A stretch of 64,000 nucleotides of DNA, from the NCBI GenBank assembly GCA_028829895.1, contig CM054178.1, positions 70,327,335 to 70,391,334 of the forward strand. Direction: 5' to 3'. A program made the translations under genes and the position numbers. Shown here in pieces: positions 1 to 11,716 of this stretch. The notes beneath the pieces are model-generated. The model did not search any database. It worked only from the letters and a program-made list of their open reading frames with translations, and was not told the origin of the DNA. Within the stretch, counting starts at the first letter, position 1; each line of letters begins with the position of its first letter. The DNA comes from Sinotaia quadrata (lineage: Eukaryota > Mollusca > Gastropoda > Architaenioglossa > Viviparidae).

Positions 1-77
1 TACATGAATTTTATGAATAACAATCGACATCCGTCCTGCATACAACAGCGATCCAAATCAAATGTAAAAGAAGTACA

Positions 78-362
78 AAGTAAAGTTGACATTGGTTAAA
101 TGAAAGAGTAAAGTTGACATTGGTTAAATGAAAGAGTAAAGATGACATTGGTTAAATGAAAGAGTAAAGTTGACATTGGTTAAATGAAAGAGTAAAGATG
201 ACATTGGTTAAATGAAAGAGTAAAGATGACATTGGTTAAATGAAAGAGTAAAGATGACATTGGTTAAATGAAAGAGTAAAGTTGACAATGTTAAATGAAC
301 GAGATAAGTTGACAATGTTAAATGAAAGAGTAAAATTGACATTGGTTAAATGAAAGAGTAAG
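78..362. repeat. 28-bp minisatellite
   Basis: About ten tandem copies of a 28-bp unit containing TTGACATTGGTTAAATGAA. Copies differ mainly at one T/A position (GTTGAC or GATGAC) and by a short deletion in the copies near 290-330. Noncoding. Confidence 0.95.
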
Positions 363-1860
363 CATATTTCTAAAAGATCAAATAGCAGGAAAGAGCAGCT
401 TCATCAGACAGTGAAGACCTTAAGCAACTAGCACTAGAGAAGAAGAACGAGACGAAAGGAAATGAGGGAAGATGTAGAGAAACTCGTGCGTCAAGTAGTC
501 AATTGTATCCAAATTATTCAATCCGGAAACCTACATAAACCAAAAAATGTAATGTTCGCGTGTGTCACGAAGATCAAGAAATATTAATAATTTTTTTTCT
601 CTCCCTCTAAGTAACTTCTAACTTTAAACTATGAACGAAACCGCTAAGTTAATTAAAAGAGGGACAGGGTGAAAATGACCATATGTCAACAACGGGAAAA
701 ACTAAGTCGGAAACATTAGCTTTAAGTTCGTGTTGGGGAATGGAAAAGATATAATTAGCTTGCAAGAGAATGCTGGCTTGACCCTCTGTGGCCAGGAACC
801 CACGCCCATAAATCTGTGTCAGAGTAGGGTACAAGGCAGGCCAGTGTACCAAGTTCGTGAGAAGGTGCTAGGACGCCAATTATGTCCGTGACGGAGGCAG
901 ACTGAGTTTTTGAAATGTAAACATCATTGTAAGAATCACCACTATAAATCTTTGGTAGTTTAAGTTGATATTGCTATTGTGTAATTACTATTGTTTTGTG
1001 AAAGTACTTAGTGAAATAGAAGGTGAGTTATTGGAAAGTTAATATTTGTAGTACTAAGTTAAAAAGGTTGGTCTGTGTGTGTACTGCTTGCCAGGTGGCC
1101 ATGAGCTGCCAGTAACTATAGTTTTTAAAATAAAATAGGAGTAGGACAGCTTGCTCTGAGATTTTAGTGTGTGCTCTGAGAGTTAGCTAGAGGTTAAATG
1201 GATACGTAAATCACAGTGTCAACTGGGAACTTGATACTTTGGCACTGATAGAACTGGACGCCAGAGGTAGCCAGGATGGGCAGAGAATATTCGTGAGCAC
1301 GTACAGTGCTGGTTGTAAATGGGCAGTGTTGGATGGGGGATAGCGTCTGTGCTGGAAGGAGGGGTGTGTTCTAGTCATCTCATAGAAAGTGACGTACAAG
1401 AGTTTGTGTATAAAAGAGGAGACGGAGCCAGGGGCGGATGAGAAACGTGGAAGAGAAACGTGGAAAATGTAGCGTGTTGTACAGGGGTGAAGGTCACCCC
1501 TGTTAGAGTTTCTCCCTGCTTTTATGGATCAAGAAGACTCTATGATATTCTGAAGGCAAAACAGAAGGAGGATTCTTGGACACTGCATCAGTGTGCCAGA
1601 AAGTCTACCTGACTGCGATGAGGCGCGTCGTAATGACCGTTGCAGTTTTTAGATGGGCCAAATCAAATCAGATAGCCATCTCAGGTTGGACTCTGTCAAA
1701 GACCGCGGACAATCGGTTATTTTCCATGCAGAAGGTAAATTCCTGGTGGAAGTCTAACGTTGTTGCGCACGGGATATGTTGCAGAACGAGATGTTACATA
1801 GTGGTAGTAACTATCGTTGGAAGCAGTAGCGGTCATGCATGAGGCATACCGCCGAGAACG
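363..1860. other. No convincing gene; possible worn element
   Basis: No long ORF with coding character is visible. A donor-like AAG|GTGAGT is present near 1022 and TATA-like strings near 935 and 1410, but they cannot be joined to an exon. Short open frames here lack recognisable motifs. Confidence 0.4.
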
Positions 1861-1872
1861 GCAAAGGTTGGC

Positions 1873-2100
1873 CGTTGTGAAGAAGAGAAGAGAAGATGAG
1901 AAACGAAGTTAAGAGAAGAGAAGATGAGAAACGAAGCTATGAAGAAGAGAAGATGAGAAACGAAGTTAAGAGAAGAGAAGATGAGAAACGAAGTTATGAT
2001 GAAGAGAAGAGATGAGAAACGAAGTTAAGAGATGAGATGAAATGAGCAGAAATTGAAGAGAAGAAGAGGGAAGAGAGAACGCAAGGAGAGTTGAGAAATT
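1873..2100. repeat. Purine-rich degenerate tandem repeat
   Basis: Imperfect repeats of GAAGAGAAGATGAGAAACGAAG give a strongly purine-biased + strand. A second short repeat (AACGATGTGAGCCCAGCACA and variants) follows at about 2228-2360. The block could be the remains of a mobile element, but no conserved protein motif is visible. Confidence 0.7.
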
Positions 2101-2399
2101 AGGCCTAACTAGAGAAGCGCACGGGAGCGTGAAGTGTAGCAGCCGTCGTAACAGTGAGAGCGGCCAGGTCGAGACGTCGACTATGTTTTTGTTGTATCAT
2201 CAAAACCCCCCCAGCACAAGAAGAAAGTGTAACGATGTGAGCCCAGCACATGGAGAAAGAGCCGATAACGATGTGAGCCCAGCACAAGAGAAAGTAACGA
2301 ACCATACGAGCAGAGAACAAGAGAGAGTAACGAATTATATGAGCAGAGAACAAGGAGAACGTGACAATACCTATGTGAGTAAAAGAAAATTCTAACTAA

Positions 2400-4357
2400 T
2401 TAGGGAAATCTCAGAGCACATAAACATAAGTATAAACTAGAACCTAAAACTAAAACTAGAATCTTAATTAAGCATTAAACTAAAATTAGAAGTAAACCTT
2501 GAAGTAAAAAGATATTGATGGAACCATTGAAAAGGCTTGCAAGTTAAATGACATTTGTTTTGAACTTTGTGTATTATTATTGAACATTGATGTGTGGCGC
2601 CAGAACTCCGAAATAATGACTGTTCTATTATGTTGTAAAATGCCTAAGCAATGTTAGAAGTAGTACTGCATGAAGAAATTGAGTTTTGTATTTCTTTGAT
2701 TTTATTCATCATTTATCATGTTTCTTTCTTCTTTCTTCCCCCTTTCCCATGGGTGCGAGTGTGGATGGCTGACTGACTAACCAACGTGTGAGAGGAAACC
2801 TATAGACCAATAAATTTGAACTCGTACTCTGATATTGCGGCTTTCTCCTGTCTATGGTTTCGAAAGAGTGGTTGCTGTCGTTGTTATACGTTGTGTCGTC
2901 TGTGCCGTCTACACTTCACCCCTACCCGTATGCAAGCACACATGCAAACATGTCGGCAATACGTAACCTACACGCAGAATTAAATTCGAGCCAAACAAAC
3001 ATCTTGGTATTCTGTGTGTGGATTTGTCATTCTCTTTATGCAAGTCCTACGTGGAGCCGGCAAGCCATCCCTCTCCCCTCCTGTCGGAGAAGGGAGGGTG
3101 GGTGGCGACAGCGTGTCATTCATGATTAAATAAATATTAAAAATAAAAGCTCAGTAAAAATTAGACGAAAATCGAATGGTGCTAAATGAAAAATAAAATA
3201 CGCCTTTGCTACTTGGAAGGTTTGCAGACACAAGAAATATAAATTCTTCTTCCCATTTCATTTAAACTCAGATAATCTCAGGAATATTTCTGTATCTGTT
3301 CATGTTCATTTGCGGATTAAAAATTAAAATTCGCTAAGTGCGCTGTTATCAGATTTAATTATCAAGACACGGACGCACCACATTAGTTATCTCTCAGCTG
3401 TTTCGTTATACATGACGTCACACTTAATGGACAATGCAAAACTATATGAGTATGTAGTTTGAATACTAACTTTAAACACAAAAACGCAGCGAATGAGTAT
3501 TGCCCAAACTGCTCTTTATTGTGAAATCAACAACTGATATCTCATGAGATTTCATTGAAATGTTGAAACTGAGGACTTTACCTCAGATCGAGCGAGGTTT
3601 CAGACGCTGACTGTAGGCAGCTAAGTATTGCTTTCCATCGTGACGTCTTAAGTCTAAACTCAAAGTATTAATTATACTATATAATTAAAGACATATTTTG
3701 TGTGTGGATGTGGGCCACACAATAATTTTATGCTGGCCGCCTTTGACCCGCGATGCAGCAGTTGGATTTTGCTGGTATAGAAACATTCTTAGAAAACAAA
3801 ATATATTATATTAAAAGGAGAAGTAGGAGAAAGGCAAAGGAGACAGAGAAAGGTGTGGGTGGGTTGGGGCAGACAGACAGATAAACGGGATAGAGATATA
3901 TAGTCAGTGGAGATTGCACTTGAGATAATATTTTCTATTCTTTTCTATAAACGAATATCAGTATGAATCATTATGAAACGCGTAGAGAATGTGTGCTTGA
4001 GTTCTTGGCAAAAGTGTTTGCCTGGTATATTTTCATTGCTCTTTAATTGTCCTAAAAGCCCGGATGCTAACTATTTTAAATATATATAACAAGAACGATT
4101 GGGTTTGGAAGCACTAAGAGAGAGTGAGCAAGTGAAATAAATTAATGACAATGTAAGAAAGGGAGAGAGATAGTAATAGAACTAATATATTATTATCTTC
4201 TAAATTGTTACAGTCCTAACGTACATATAAAAATACAAAATGTTCTTTTACTTGCTCTATAAACTATATCTTGATCTGTATTTTCCCTCCATACAATAAA
4301 TGTTGTGAAAAACGCGTGTTGATATTAAAATTATCTATAATATTTCTTTTATTGCAG
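2400..4357. other. Intergenic or intronic sequence, no gene seen
   Basis: AT-rich sequence with no supported coding exon. It should contain, or lie downstream of, the upstream exons of the receptor gene that starts at 4358, because that exon needs a preceding exon ending after two bases of a codon. I could not find one here. Confidence 0.4.
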
Positions 4358-4398
4358 AAAATGTTGTAATAAAATCATTTCTAACCCATCAACAAGCG
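4358..4398 (+). CDS. Receptor gene 1, Cys-rich ectodomain exon (first one seen)
   Basis: This 41-bp exon lies between a pyrimidine tract ending TTTTATTGCAG and the donor GCG|GTGAGT. Read with one base completing the previous codon, it encodes KCCNKIISNPSTS and ends after one base of a codon. That phase is required by the next exon at 4685. One of the other two frames has an in-frame TAA; the remaining one is open but does not chain to the next exon in the cysteine-rich frame. It is extracellular by position relative to the transmembrane exon at 14567. Upstream exons, including a signal peptide, are not identified, so the gene is 5' incomplete here. The domain family is not recognised. Confidence 0.55.
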
Positions 4399-4684
4399 GT
4401 GAGTATATATTTGATAATATTATTTTTGAAATAAGCAATGAAGGGGAAAATATGGAAAAGTAAGGACAGATAACGTAAATACGTTTCCTTACAATGGGAA
4501 AGCTTTCAAATAAAATGGATTAGTGCATTTTAGCCAGGCGTGTTTTTAATGCAAGACTTAATTATTGACAACATTTCAGAAGACAAATCCATTCAAACTG
4601 ATTCCTTCTTGAAACTTAAATACTAATTTTGTATTCATTTTATAATAGTTTAAAGTGGGATTATTTTCTACATTGTTGTAACAG

Positions 4685-4745
4685 TTTCCTTTTCTGGTGT
4701 TTGCTGCGAGAATCAGAAAGGAAATCCCGAATGTGTTTGCATTGC
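4685..4745 (+). CDS. Receptor gene 1, Cys-rich ectodomain exon 2
   Basis: This 61-bp exon lies between CATTGTTGTAACAG and the donor TTGC|GTAAGT. It enters with two bases completing a codon and leaves after two bases. The reading SFSGVCCENQKGNPECVCI has four cysteines in 19 residues. The phase fits both neighbours (4358-4398 and 5720-5760). The intron before it is only about 290 bp. No known domain can be named with certainty; the spacing suggests a small disulphide-bonded module. Confidence 0.65.
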
Positions 4746-5140
4746 GTAAGTATGATTTATATTTGTGTTCTGAACAAGTCAGTGGATTTCAGCATAGTGA
4801 TTAAATTGCAGATTGAATTATGTTTACTTCTCGTGTAGATCAGATGAAAACTGTCAGGCAATATTTGTTGCAGTCACGGCTTGGACTATACGTCACTCTT
4901 CTCTGATAAAAAAAAAAAAAAGGTTATAGTACCCTCCATCTCTTGTCATTATTCGTTTCGAGATTTATTTTTAAGTTTATAGATTTTCGTGGTGCTTACT
5001 GATTTCTCCTCGAAATGTTGGTCTATAAGCTTCCTCTAATGTATCCAATTTTGTTGTTAGTTTTGTGGCTTGCAGGGTTTATTGTCACAATTAAATGCCT
5101 CGAGCAGGATAATCTACGTCATAAAAGACTACTGCATCGC

Positions 5141-5265
5141 GTACGGTAGTTCTGTAGTCATTTAAATCACTGTTTTCTAGTATACTTATATCATTGCCGT
5201 ACGGTAGTTCTGTAGTCATTTAAATCACTGTTTTCTTGTATACTTATATCATTGCCGTTCGATGG
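5141..5265. repeat. 62-bp tandem duplication
   Basis: Two copies of a unit containing GTACGGTAGTTCTGTAGTCA and ending CTTATATCATTGCC lie in the intron between receptor exons 2 and 3. Confidence 0.9.
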
Positions 5266-5719
5266 TTCAGAGTTGCGAATTTCACCTGCTTGAATTTGTC
5301 GACCAATTATATGATAATACATTTTCAATTTTAACGTAACACATTTCGACCAGTAGTAGGTCATCATAGAGTTAGTGGCTAGTAGCGGTAGTTGCAGCAG
5401 TGGCATTAATGTATTTCGCTAGCTATGTATTTCCCTGAAAGCTTAAAATATATTGAATACTTAAAGTAACATGTGAGGTGTATTACATGAAAGATGGAAA
5501 TTTATTTTCAATAGAGAAAAATATTTTTTTATCACCATTGTAGTATATGAATGTATTAGATTACTGTACATTTATTAAAATACTATTTAGTTGATTGCTA
5601 CTTACAAATTATTGCGAAATTGTAAAAATGGAAAGCAGAATTAATATATTTCGTTACCTATGTTTTCTGTTAAAAGCTTAAAATATATTGAATACTTAAA
5701 TAGCATTTATTTATTGCAG

Positions 5720-5760
5720 ATATGTTTCTGGAAAGGAGAAATGCACCGTACGTATAACTG
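5720..5760 (+). CDS. Receptor gene 1, ectodomain exon 3
   Basis: This 41-bp exon lies between TTTATTTATTGCAG and ACTG|GTGAGT. One base completes the previous codon, then YVSGKEKCTVRIT follows, leaving one base. The segment KEKCTVRI resembles KEKTCRVKI in the next exon, so exons 3 and 4 may be internal duplicates of a small module. Sequence just upstream of this exon (about 5652-5700) recurs at 5416-5470 without an exon. Confidence 0.65.
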
Positions 5761-6339
5761 GTGAGTACCATGAAGAGAGATATTGATTACATTTAGAAAG
5801 AAATGAGAAGTCTGCATTTTCTTACCAGCATGCTAGAACGTGATCTGAAGATTAATAATCAAATTATATCATTAATATTATTGTGTAATGTATCAGGTAC
5901 GAGTGCCTCTAGCTACTCACACCTACAATGGTTGATAATAGTGAGAGTTATCGCACTTATTCAACTGCCCACTTCACTAGTGCATCAATTACTGCAAGAG
6001 TCCGTTTATAACATTTTCATTAAGTAATATACTTTCACACACTAACATAATTCACACGCACTAGTTCTTCTTAGTTCAGCCAACATCTTCCATTCCAACC
6101 CTTTCCTACCATTCCATTTTAACAGCATGCACATATGAACACAGTTTAAGATGGAAGTTATTGTACCATATGCAATAACAATAATAATAGTGGTAACGAT
6201 GTTACAGCTATTGTGAAATGCTGAGAATTTTACCATTTCCAAATAACCGTACTATTGTCATTCTATATAGTGTAGTGGTTTCCTGACTTACTAACTCATA
6301 ATTGACTGCATAATGTGACAGAGTAAATTTGCCTCTCCC

Positions 6340-7945
6340 TTTAATATTAATTGTTATATAAGTTGCTAAATTGTCAGAGTGACCCGAGCTTGGACACTAC
6401 TTATGGTGTTATTCAGTGTCTCAGTTTGAAGTAAACAGCCTAAGGCAAGAACATTCTAGATTCGCTGACCTAATGAAACTGAGTGAGCAGTTTTCTATTC
6501 TCCAATTGTTTTTATTTATGAGAATGAGACCAGCCAATGGTCTTAGATTAAATAATTCAATTACTGTAAAGAATTCTAACCTTTATTCACTTTGAATTTG
6601 AGTGACGAATAGAGAAGTCCAGCTTGAAGGCAGTCATTAGCTTGAGTGGTGAGTTTAACTGACTGATAGAGAGAGAATGGACTTTGGAATATTTCATGCT
6701 TTTTGTACTATATGTTATACTTGCGTTTATGTAAAGATGTACTATGTGAGTTGATTTATCTACTACAAATGTTTGAACTAAGCTGCACCCATGTGGTGTA
6801 TTAATATGTGACATTGTTTGATACTTTGTATTTATTATACCATGTGTGCATGGGGATAATTAATAATGTTGCAAGAATTGTAAGTTTGAGGATGGCATGT
6901 GACAAAGAATGAAGTTATATTGTAACAAACGGAAAAGCTAGGCTTGTTCCTTGATTACATGTTACATGGAACAAGTGCCTTTTTCTTTCTTCTTTTTTTG
7001 GACTTGATTTGACATCTTGAGTGTCAAGTTGCAAGCTTCAAGTCTCAAGGTTACAGTTACCCTCTATGCATTTGTGGTATTGAGTCATATGATCAGAAAG
7101 TGCAGGAATGTCTGTTGCAGCATGTGTAAGCATAATGTAGTATGCTACACCCCTACTTGATGTACCTAAAACAAGGGATGCTAAGTACATCGGTACAGGG
7201 AAGTACCAGAACCATTGTGATTGTGTTCTGCTCAAGAAACTGATATTAGAAGAAAGTGCCAGGTTGGTTGAGATGAATACTCGTCAGTGTTTTATACACA
7301 TAGGTGGGAAACACGTGCTGTCACACAGACATTTTGCCACTGTGACATTGTTGCAAAGGCCAGTGAAAGACTGTTGAAACAATACTTAATCCAGGTAATG
7401 TAAATTAACGCAATTAACTCTAATAACTCCATTTCTATTCTCTGATAGGATTAACCTGCAATTTGTATTGATTCTATTGTAGAACTGTAATTATATTTTT
7501 TATTATTACATATATGTAAAGAGATACTGTAAACAATAGTTATCAGGACGTGGGTTCATGGAATATTGTTTAGTTGTCTATTTCATTGTATTTGTCATAG
7601 GTATGTTTGATTGTTCATTTAATACATTTATTGACCTTCTTATGCATATTGATATTCATATCTTATGTTGGAGAAGAAAGTGGGTTGCTGGTGGCTCACT
7701 AAAAATAGATTAAAGTCGGATTTGTCTTCTCCTTTAGTAAGAGGTTTTCCAACTGCAGAAACCTTATGTTGGTTGATGTTGTGGAATATGTTGTAAATGT
7801 TGGTTGATGTTGTGGAATAGAGAACGTTTACAACGCCAAAATATCCGCTAAGCGAGACATGAGTGGTGTCTGTTGGATAATCATTAATAAAATAAAATTA
7901 ATATTCTCATCACTTGAAATTTAGTTATGAAGGATTAACTAATAA
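6340..7945 (+). mobile_element. Dispersed repeat, about 1.6 kb, longest + copy
   Basis: Defined only by comparison within the window. Pieces of this segment recur at 9440-9600, 12520-12980 (inverted), 32600-32895 (inverted), 41985-43500 (inverted, near full length), 57780-58065 and 59870-60290. Shared landmarks are CTCTAATAACTC followed by CCTGCAATTTGTATT, then TTATGTTGGAGAAGAAAGTG, GGATTTGTCTTCTCC and ACGCCAAAATATCCGC. No coding capacity is visible, so it is non-autonomous. Ends and class are undetermined. Confidence 0.7.
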
Positions 7946-8224
7946 TCATTAACTAAGTGGCGTCCCGTATCACACATTGTAAATAAATAATTGTATCGAC
8001 CGTGATTAGTTCTTGCAACTGAAGGTGTTCTGTCAGTAGTCTCTTCATTAAAGATTCCCTTAACGCCCTCAACCGTTAGATTAATCTCTGCGTAGTGGTA
8101 GTCGGCGACTTGAATCAGTTGAAGTTTAGTCAACTGTGCCTTGAAGGTTGATGCCGCTAACCAGATGGCATTCTCTGTCATGTCCTGCAGTCGGTCGTAG
8201 AAGTGATGTGGCCTGAATGCACAA

Positions 8225-8565
8225 TTATTAGTTATTTATATTTATTTTTATTTCTTTATAGCTATTTGTATTTATTTACAGCTATTTTGTATTTATTTAT
8301 AGCTATTTTTATTTATTTACAGCTATTTCTATTTATTTATAGCTATTTCTATTTATTTATAGCTATTTCTATTTATTTATAGCGATTTTTATTTATTTAC
8401 AGCTATTTCTATTTATTTATAGCTATTTCTATTTATTTATAGCTATTTTTATTTATTTATAGCGGTTTTTATTTATTTATAGCGATTTTTATTTATTTAT
8501 AGCTATTTTTTATTTATTTATAGCTATACTTTTTATTTATTTATAGCTACTTTTATTTATATTTA
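8225..8565. repeat. 20-bp minisatellite
   Basis: About 16 copies of ATTTATTTATAGCTATTTCT with C/T and G/T variants, in the intron between receptor exons 3 and 4. Confidence 0.95.
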
Positions 8566-9331
8566 TAATTTAAATATGCGAAGCCTGGTCAGTGTAATAG
8601 TCAAATATAATTTCCACAAATCTACATATCTATATCACTAATTGATTATCTTTTCAAGTCGGTTAATTGCATTATAATGACAAGTGCAGTAATTTATTAA
8701 GTTTTCAGCTTTCATAATTCCAATACTCCAAAATAACATTCCAGAACATTTAATTAATAGATAAACGATTAGTCTTGCACAACTGGCACTTGTTTCCGTT
8801 AAAATCATCTTACACGTGGTTTTGTTATTTTAATCGGTAACTCGCTAACATTTATAGCTGTAATCAATGCGACTAAGGCTCTTAAACAGAGATATAAACA
8901 AGATAAATAAGAGAAAGAGAGAAACAAAGAAAAACAATCTACTTAAATATTTGACGTAACTATAAAATTCCACAATAAAAATGTATCTTAAAACTGGCAT
9001 ATACAGTTACAAGTTTGTCAATGAATAACTAGTTGTAGCATAGACGGATGAATGCCCTCTCTCTCTCTCTTATGACTGGAACGCAATCACAGTTCAGAGT
9101 GGAAAATGTACAGGCGACCATTTTCAACGCTCCTTAGCTCACGGTATTGGCTTTAGTGTCCATTCCTTTGGCTGGGGTTATTAGTATTCTTCGAGTTGTC
9201 AATTACAAATCGGGGAAGAGGTTATGTCAAAGACTGTCAAGATGTGTGTTTAGATCAGTTGCATTTCTGTGCTCTTGTAACGCCCAGTTTTTCCTTAATA
9301 ATACATAATACATGAATATAAATTCCTGCAG

Positions 9332-9395
9332 GTTCCTGTATCAACAAAGAGAAGACATGTAGAGTGAAAATAAATCAGAAAGACGTTTGTAAAAT
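9332..9395 (+). CDS. Receptor gene 1, Cys-rich ectodomain exon 4
   Basis: This 64-bp exon lies between AAATTCCTGCAG and AAAAT|GTAAGT. It enters with two bases and leaves after two, the only phase that joins exon 3 (5720-5760) to exon 5 (10140-10174) in the cysteine-bearing frames. It begins SCINKEKTCRVKI and has three cysteines. Without it, exons 3 and 5 cannot be spliced together in frame to the transmembrane exon. It sits in a 5.7-kb gap just upstream of a dispersed repeat copy. Confidence 0.65.
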
Positions 9396-9439
9396 GTAAG
9401 TTTTATTTCAATTCAATTTATTTACCTCACCATAGAATG

Positions 9440-9600
9440 CTAACTAAACTGTAAATGTTTTTTTATGTTGTGGAACTGTGAAAACGTTTACAACGCCAAA
9501 ATATCCGCCAAGTGAGAGGCGAGAGGTGTCTGTTGGATGATCATTAATAAAATAAAATTAAGATTATCATCAACTGAAATTAAGTATGAAAGATTAATAA
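9440..9600 (+). mobile_element. Dispersed repeat, partial + copy
   Basis: This matches the end portion of the 6340-7945 copy (about 7795-7940): GTTGTGGAA, ACGTTTACAACGCCAAAATA, GTGTCTGTTGGAT and the AATAAAATAAAATTAA stretch. Confidence 0.8.
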
Positions 9601-9694
9601 TAAACAGATAAACAGACAAACAAACAAAAGTACAATTTAAAAAAAACTTGAATGTAAGTAAAATACGTAGTTTTCTTGCTAAGGACATTAATAT

Positions 9695-9696
<2 letters not shown>

Positions 9697-9744
<48 letters not shown>

Positions 9745-9772
9745 GCATATATATATATATATATATATATAA
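9697..9772. repeat. (AC)n then (AT)n microsatellite
   Basis: An uninterrupted AC run at about 9697-9743 is followed by an AT run at about 9748-9770. Confidence 0.98.
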
Positions 9773-10139
9773 CTTGTCCATCTCTGCGATAAACAAATAA
9801 ATTCCGGAGAACAAATATGTCATGTATCAAGGAAAATACACCAGGTTAAATTAGGATATATATGAGTATTACGGTATAAAACAATGTTTCATAAAACATT
9901 ATTAGAATAATATTCTTCAGTTAACGGCTTTGTTTTGTCTTTTCCTTGCTCATTTCTCTCCTTACACTTATAGCATTCTGACTGTTTCCTGATTTTCGGC
10001 TTGAAGACTTTCATACCGCACTCTATCTAGTAGAATTACTTAGAAATTTCTTGAAGAAATAAAATTGTACGTTTATGAATAAACCGACAATAATAATAGC
10101 AATGTTATAACCTGTTAAACTTTCATTTTATTTTTGCAG

Positions 10140-10174
10140 CGTTTTATCAGAAGATTGTGTTCAAACCAAATGTG
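10140..10174 (+). CDS. Receptor gene 1, ectodomain exon 5
   Basis: This 35-bp exon lies between TTTTATTTTTGCAG and TGTG|GTAAGA. In phase it reads VLSEDCVQTKC and leaves one base, which with the next exon forms an Asp codon. It has two cysteines and is the last structured piece before the Ser/Thr-rich stalk. All its neighbours fit this phase. Confidence 0.65.
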
Positions 10175-10302
10175 GTAAGATTCTACAACAATTATTATTT
10201 TCAGTCTATAGATAAAAGAGTGAATATTTAAATTTTGTAGCAGAATTTATTATAGAACAGAGAATTGCATATTATTTTTTATATTTATGGATGTATTTGT
10301 AT

Positions 10303-10310
10303 TTATTTAT

Positions 10311-10393
<83 letters not shown>
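10303..10393. repeat. (ATCT)n microsatellite
   Basis: About 20 perfect ATCT units in the intron after receptor exon 5. Confidence 0.98.
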
Positions 10394-10394
<1 letters not shown>

Positions 10395-10662
10395 TTCATT
10401 GATTGTACAAAGAGAAAGAAGATATAAATGCTTTAAATTCCAATGAAATGTCTTCATCAGTTTGGGTATGCCTTAGGTTATATAAGATGAACTATGGTTT
10501 GTGCATTTTGAAACAGAGTCGAATAAACAAGTTTAGAATCAACAACATTTATGTTTGGACATATTGAATAATGCTGCACTGAAACCCTGCGTGAGCACAT
10601 GTAGTTTATTTCAGTCTGAATTCTTGTTTAACACCTGGAACAAAATTCGTACAAGCACACAT

Positions 10663-11655
10663 GGCAGTCGTTATGGTTTATAATCATGTTACAGTCCTTA
10701 TGGTTTATAATTAGGGCTGACAATTTCTTTCTAAAATAGTGCCCGGGTACCCGTCCAAATTTTCGAAAATTAGCATAATCTCCACCGCATCTCGCGATCT
10801 TTACACAAAGCTACTTAACCATTAAGCATGCGCTCTATTTCACACAGTAGTCAAAGGTATGCATCTAGTGACTTACTATTAGTTAGATCTTTATATGTAC
10901 AAGGCAAACTTTTATTTTTAATATTATCAATCATTACATAAACTAGGGTAAACTAAAACTAAATAAAATATCAACAACAATAACGTATTTAAAAATAGGA
11001 CATCAAGTTCAATCGCCCTTCGCAGATTGAATTTCATGTCACTATCCAATCACTTGTCCTAACTCCACACAGACGATGTATTCCTCATATTAGAAATATT
11101 ACGTTATTATTTAATTTATTGACAAGTTTGTTTGCTGAAGTCGTATTAACATCAATAGCATGTTACACTTGTTTACGAGCACAACAACCACAAGCGAAAA
11201 GAAAGGGCGCGAGCTATGGTGATTGGTGATCTATGTCATAAATAATTAGATCTAGGTACAGCGCGTAAGCCAACCCAGGGCTGGAACGATTTAGCAGCCG
11301 CCTTCTACGGGCTGGAGGCGAGTGTGACCGGAGGGGGAGTGTGCTAAATCGTGTAAAGACATAACGGCCGATTAACCACGGGTACCCGTTCTCAATTTTA
11401 CTATCCGGGTATTAGCACGACAACGGGTTTATAATTATGTTACAGTCGTTATGGTTTATAATCATGTTACAGTCGTTATGGTTTATAATCATGTTACAGT
11501 CGTTATGGTTTATAATCATGTTACAGTCGTTATGGTTTATAATCATGTTACAGTCGTTACGGTTTATAATCATGTTACAGTCGTTACGGTTTATAATCAT
11601 GTTACAGTCGTTATGGTTTATAATCATGTTACAGTCGTTATGGTTTATAATCCTG
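10663..11655. repeat. 27-bp minisatellite split by an insertion
   Basis: The unit is GTTACAGTCGTTATGGTTTA plus TAATCAT. About 1.5 copies lie at 10663-10713 and about 8.5 at 11428-11655. The intervening 714 bp (10714-11427) is unrelated sequence, annotated separately. Confidence 0.9.
10714..11427. mobile_element. 714-bp insertion with 10-bp direct repeats, possibly hAT-like
   Basis: The insertion interrupts a 27-bp minisatellite. The 10-mer TTTATAATTA stands immediately on both sides (10704-10713 and 11428-11437), as expected for a target-site duplication. The insert begins GGGCTGACAATTT. It has CGGGTACCCGT near both ends (about 10745 and 11380), close to a palindrome, so a subterminal inverted motif. 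No ORF of note, so non-autonomous if it is a transposon. Starts of the GGGCTG type and CGGGTACCCG strings occur in hAT elements, but the canonical 8-bp duplication and clean terminal inverted repeats are not clear. Confidence 0.6.
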
Positions 11656-11716
11656 TTAAATATTATTTCGATTCAATGTAATGAATGCATAAGACCGAAC
11701 ATCAGCGATCTACCAT

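Noticed and set aside
1576..2395. Small + strand ORFs in the purine-rich block as a gene
   Set aside because: No recognisable motif, repeat-driven composition, and no splice logic.
2590..2615. TGGCGCCAGAACTCCG as a retroviral-type primer-binding site
   Set aside because: No matching long terminal repeats or gag/pol motifs could be found on either side.
2854..3129. Open frame starting MVSKEWLLSLLYVV, resembling a signal peptide
   Set aside because: No cysteine-rich continuation or suitable donor, and it lies in sequence with a poly(A)-like AATAAA just upstream. It cannot be linked in phase to 4358.
9488..9830. Minus-strand ORFs across the AC/AT microsatellite
   Set aside because: The frames are held open only by simple repeats (Cys-Val and Ile-Tyr runs).
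5720..10174. Exons 5720-5760 and 10140-10174 as mutually exclusive alternatives
   Set aside because: Both have phase 2 to 1 and cannot be joined directly, which first suggested exclusive splicing. The 64-bp exon at 9332-9395, phase 1 to 2 and Cys-bearing, joins them in frame and matches the gene 2 phase pattern, so a simple linear chain is the better model.
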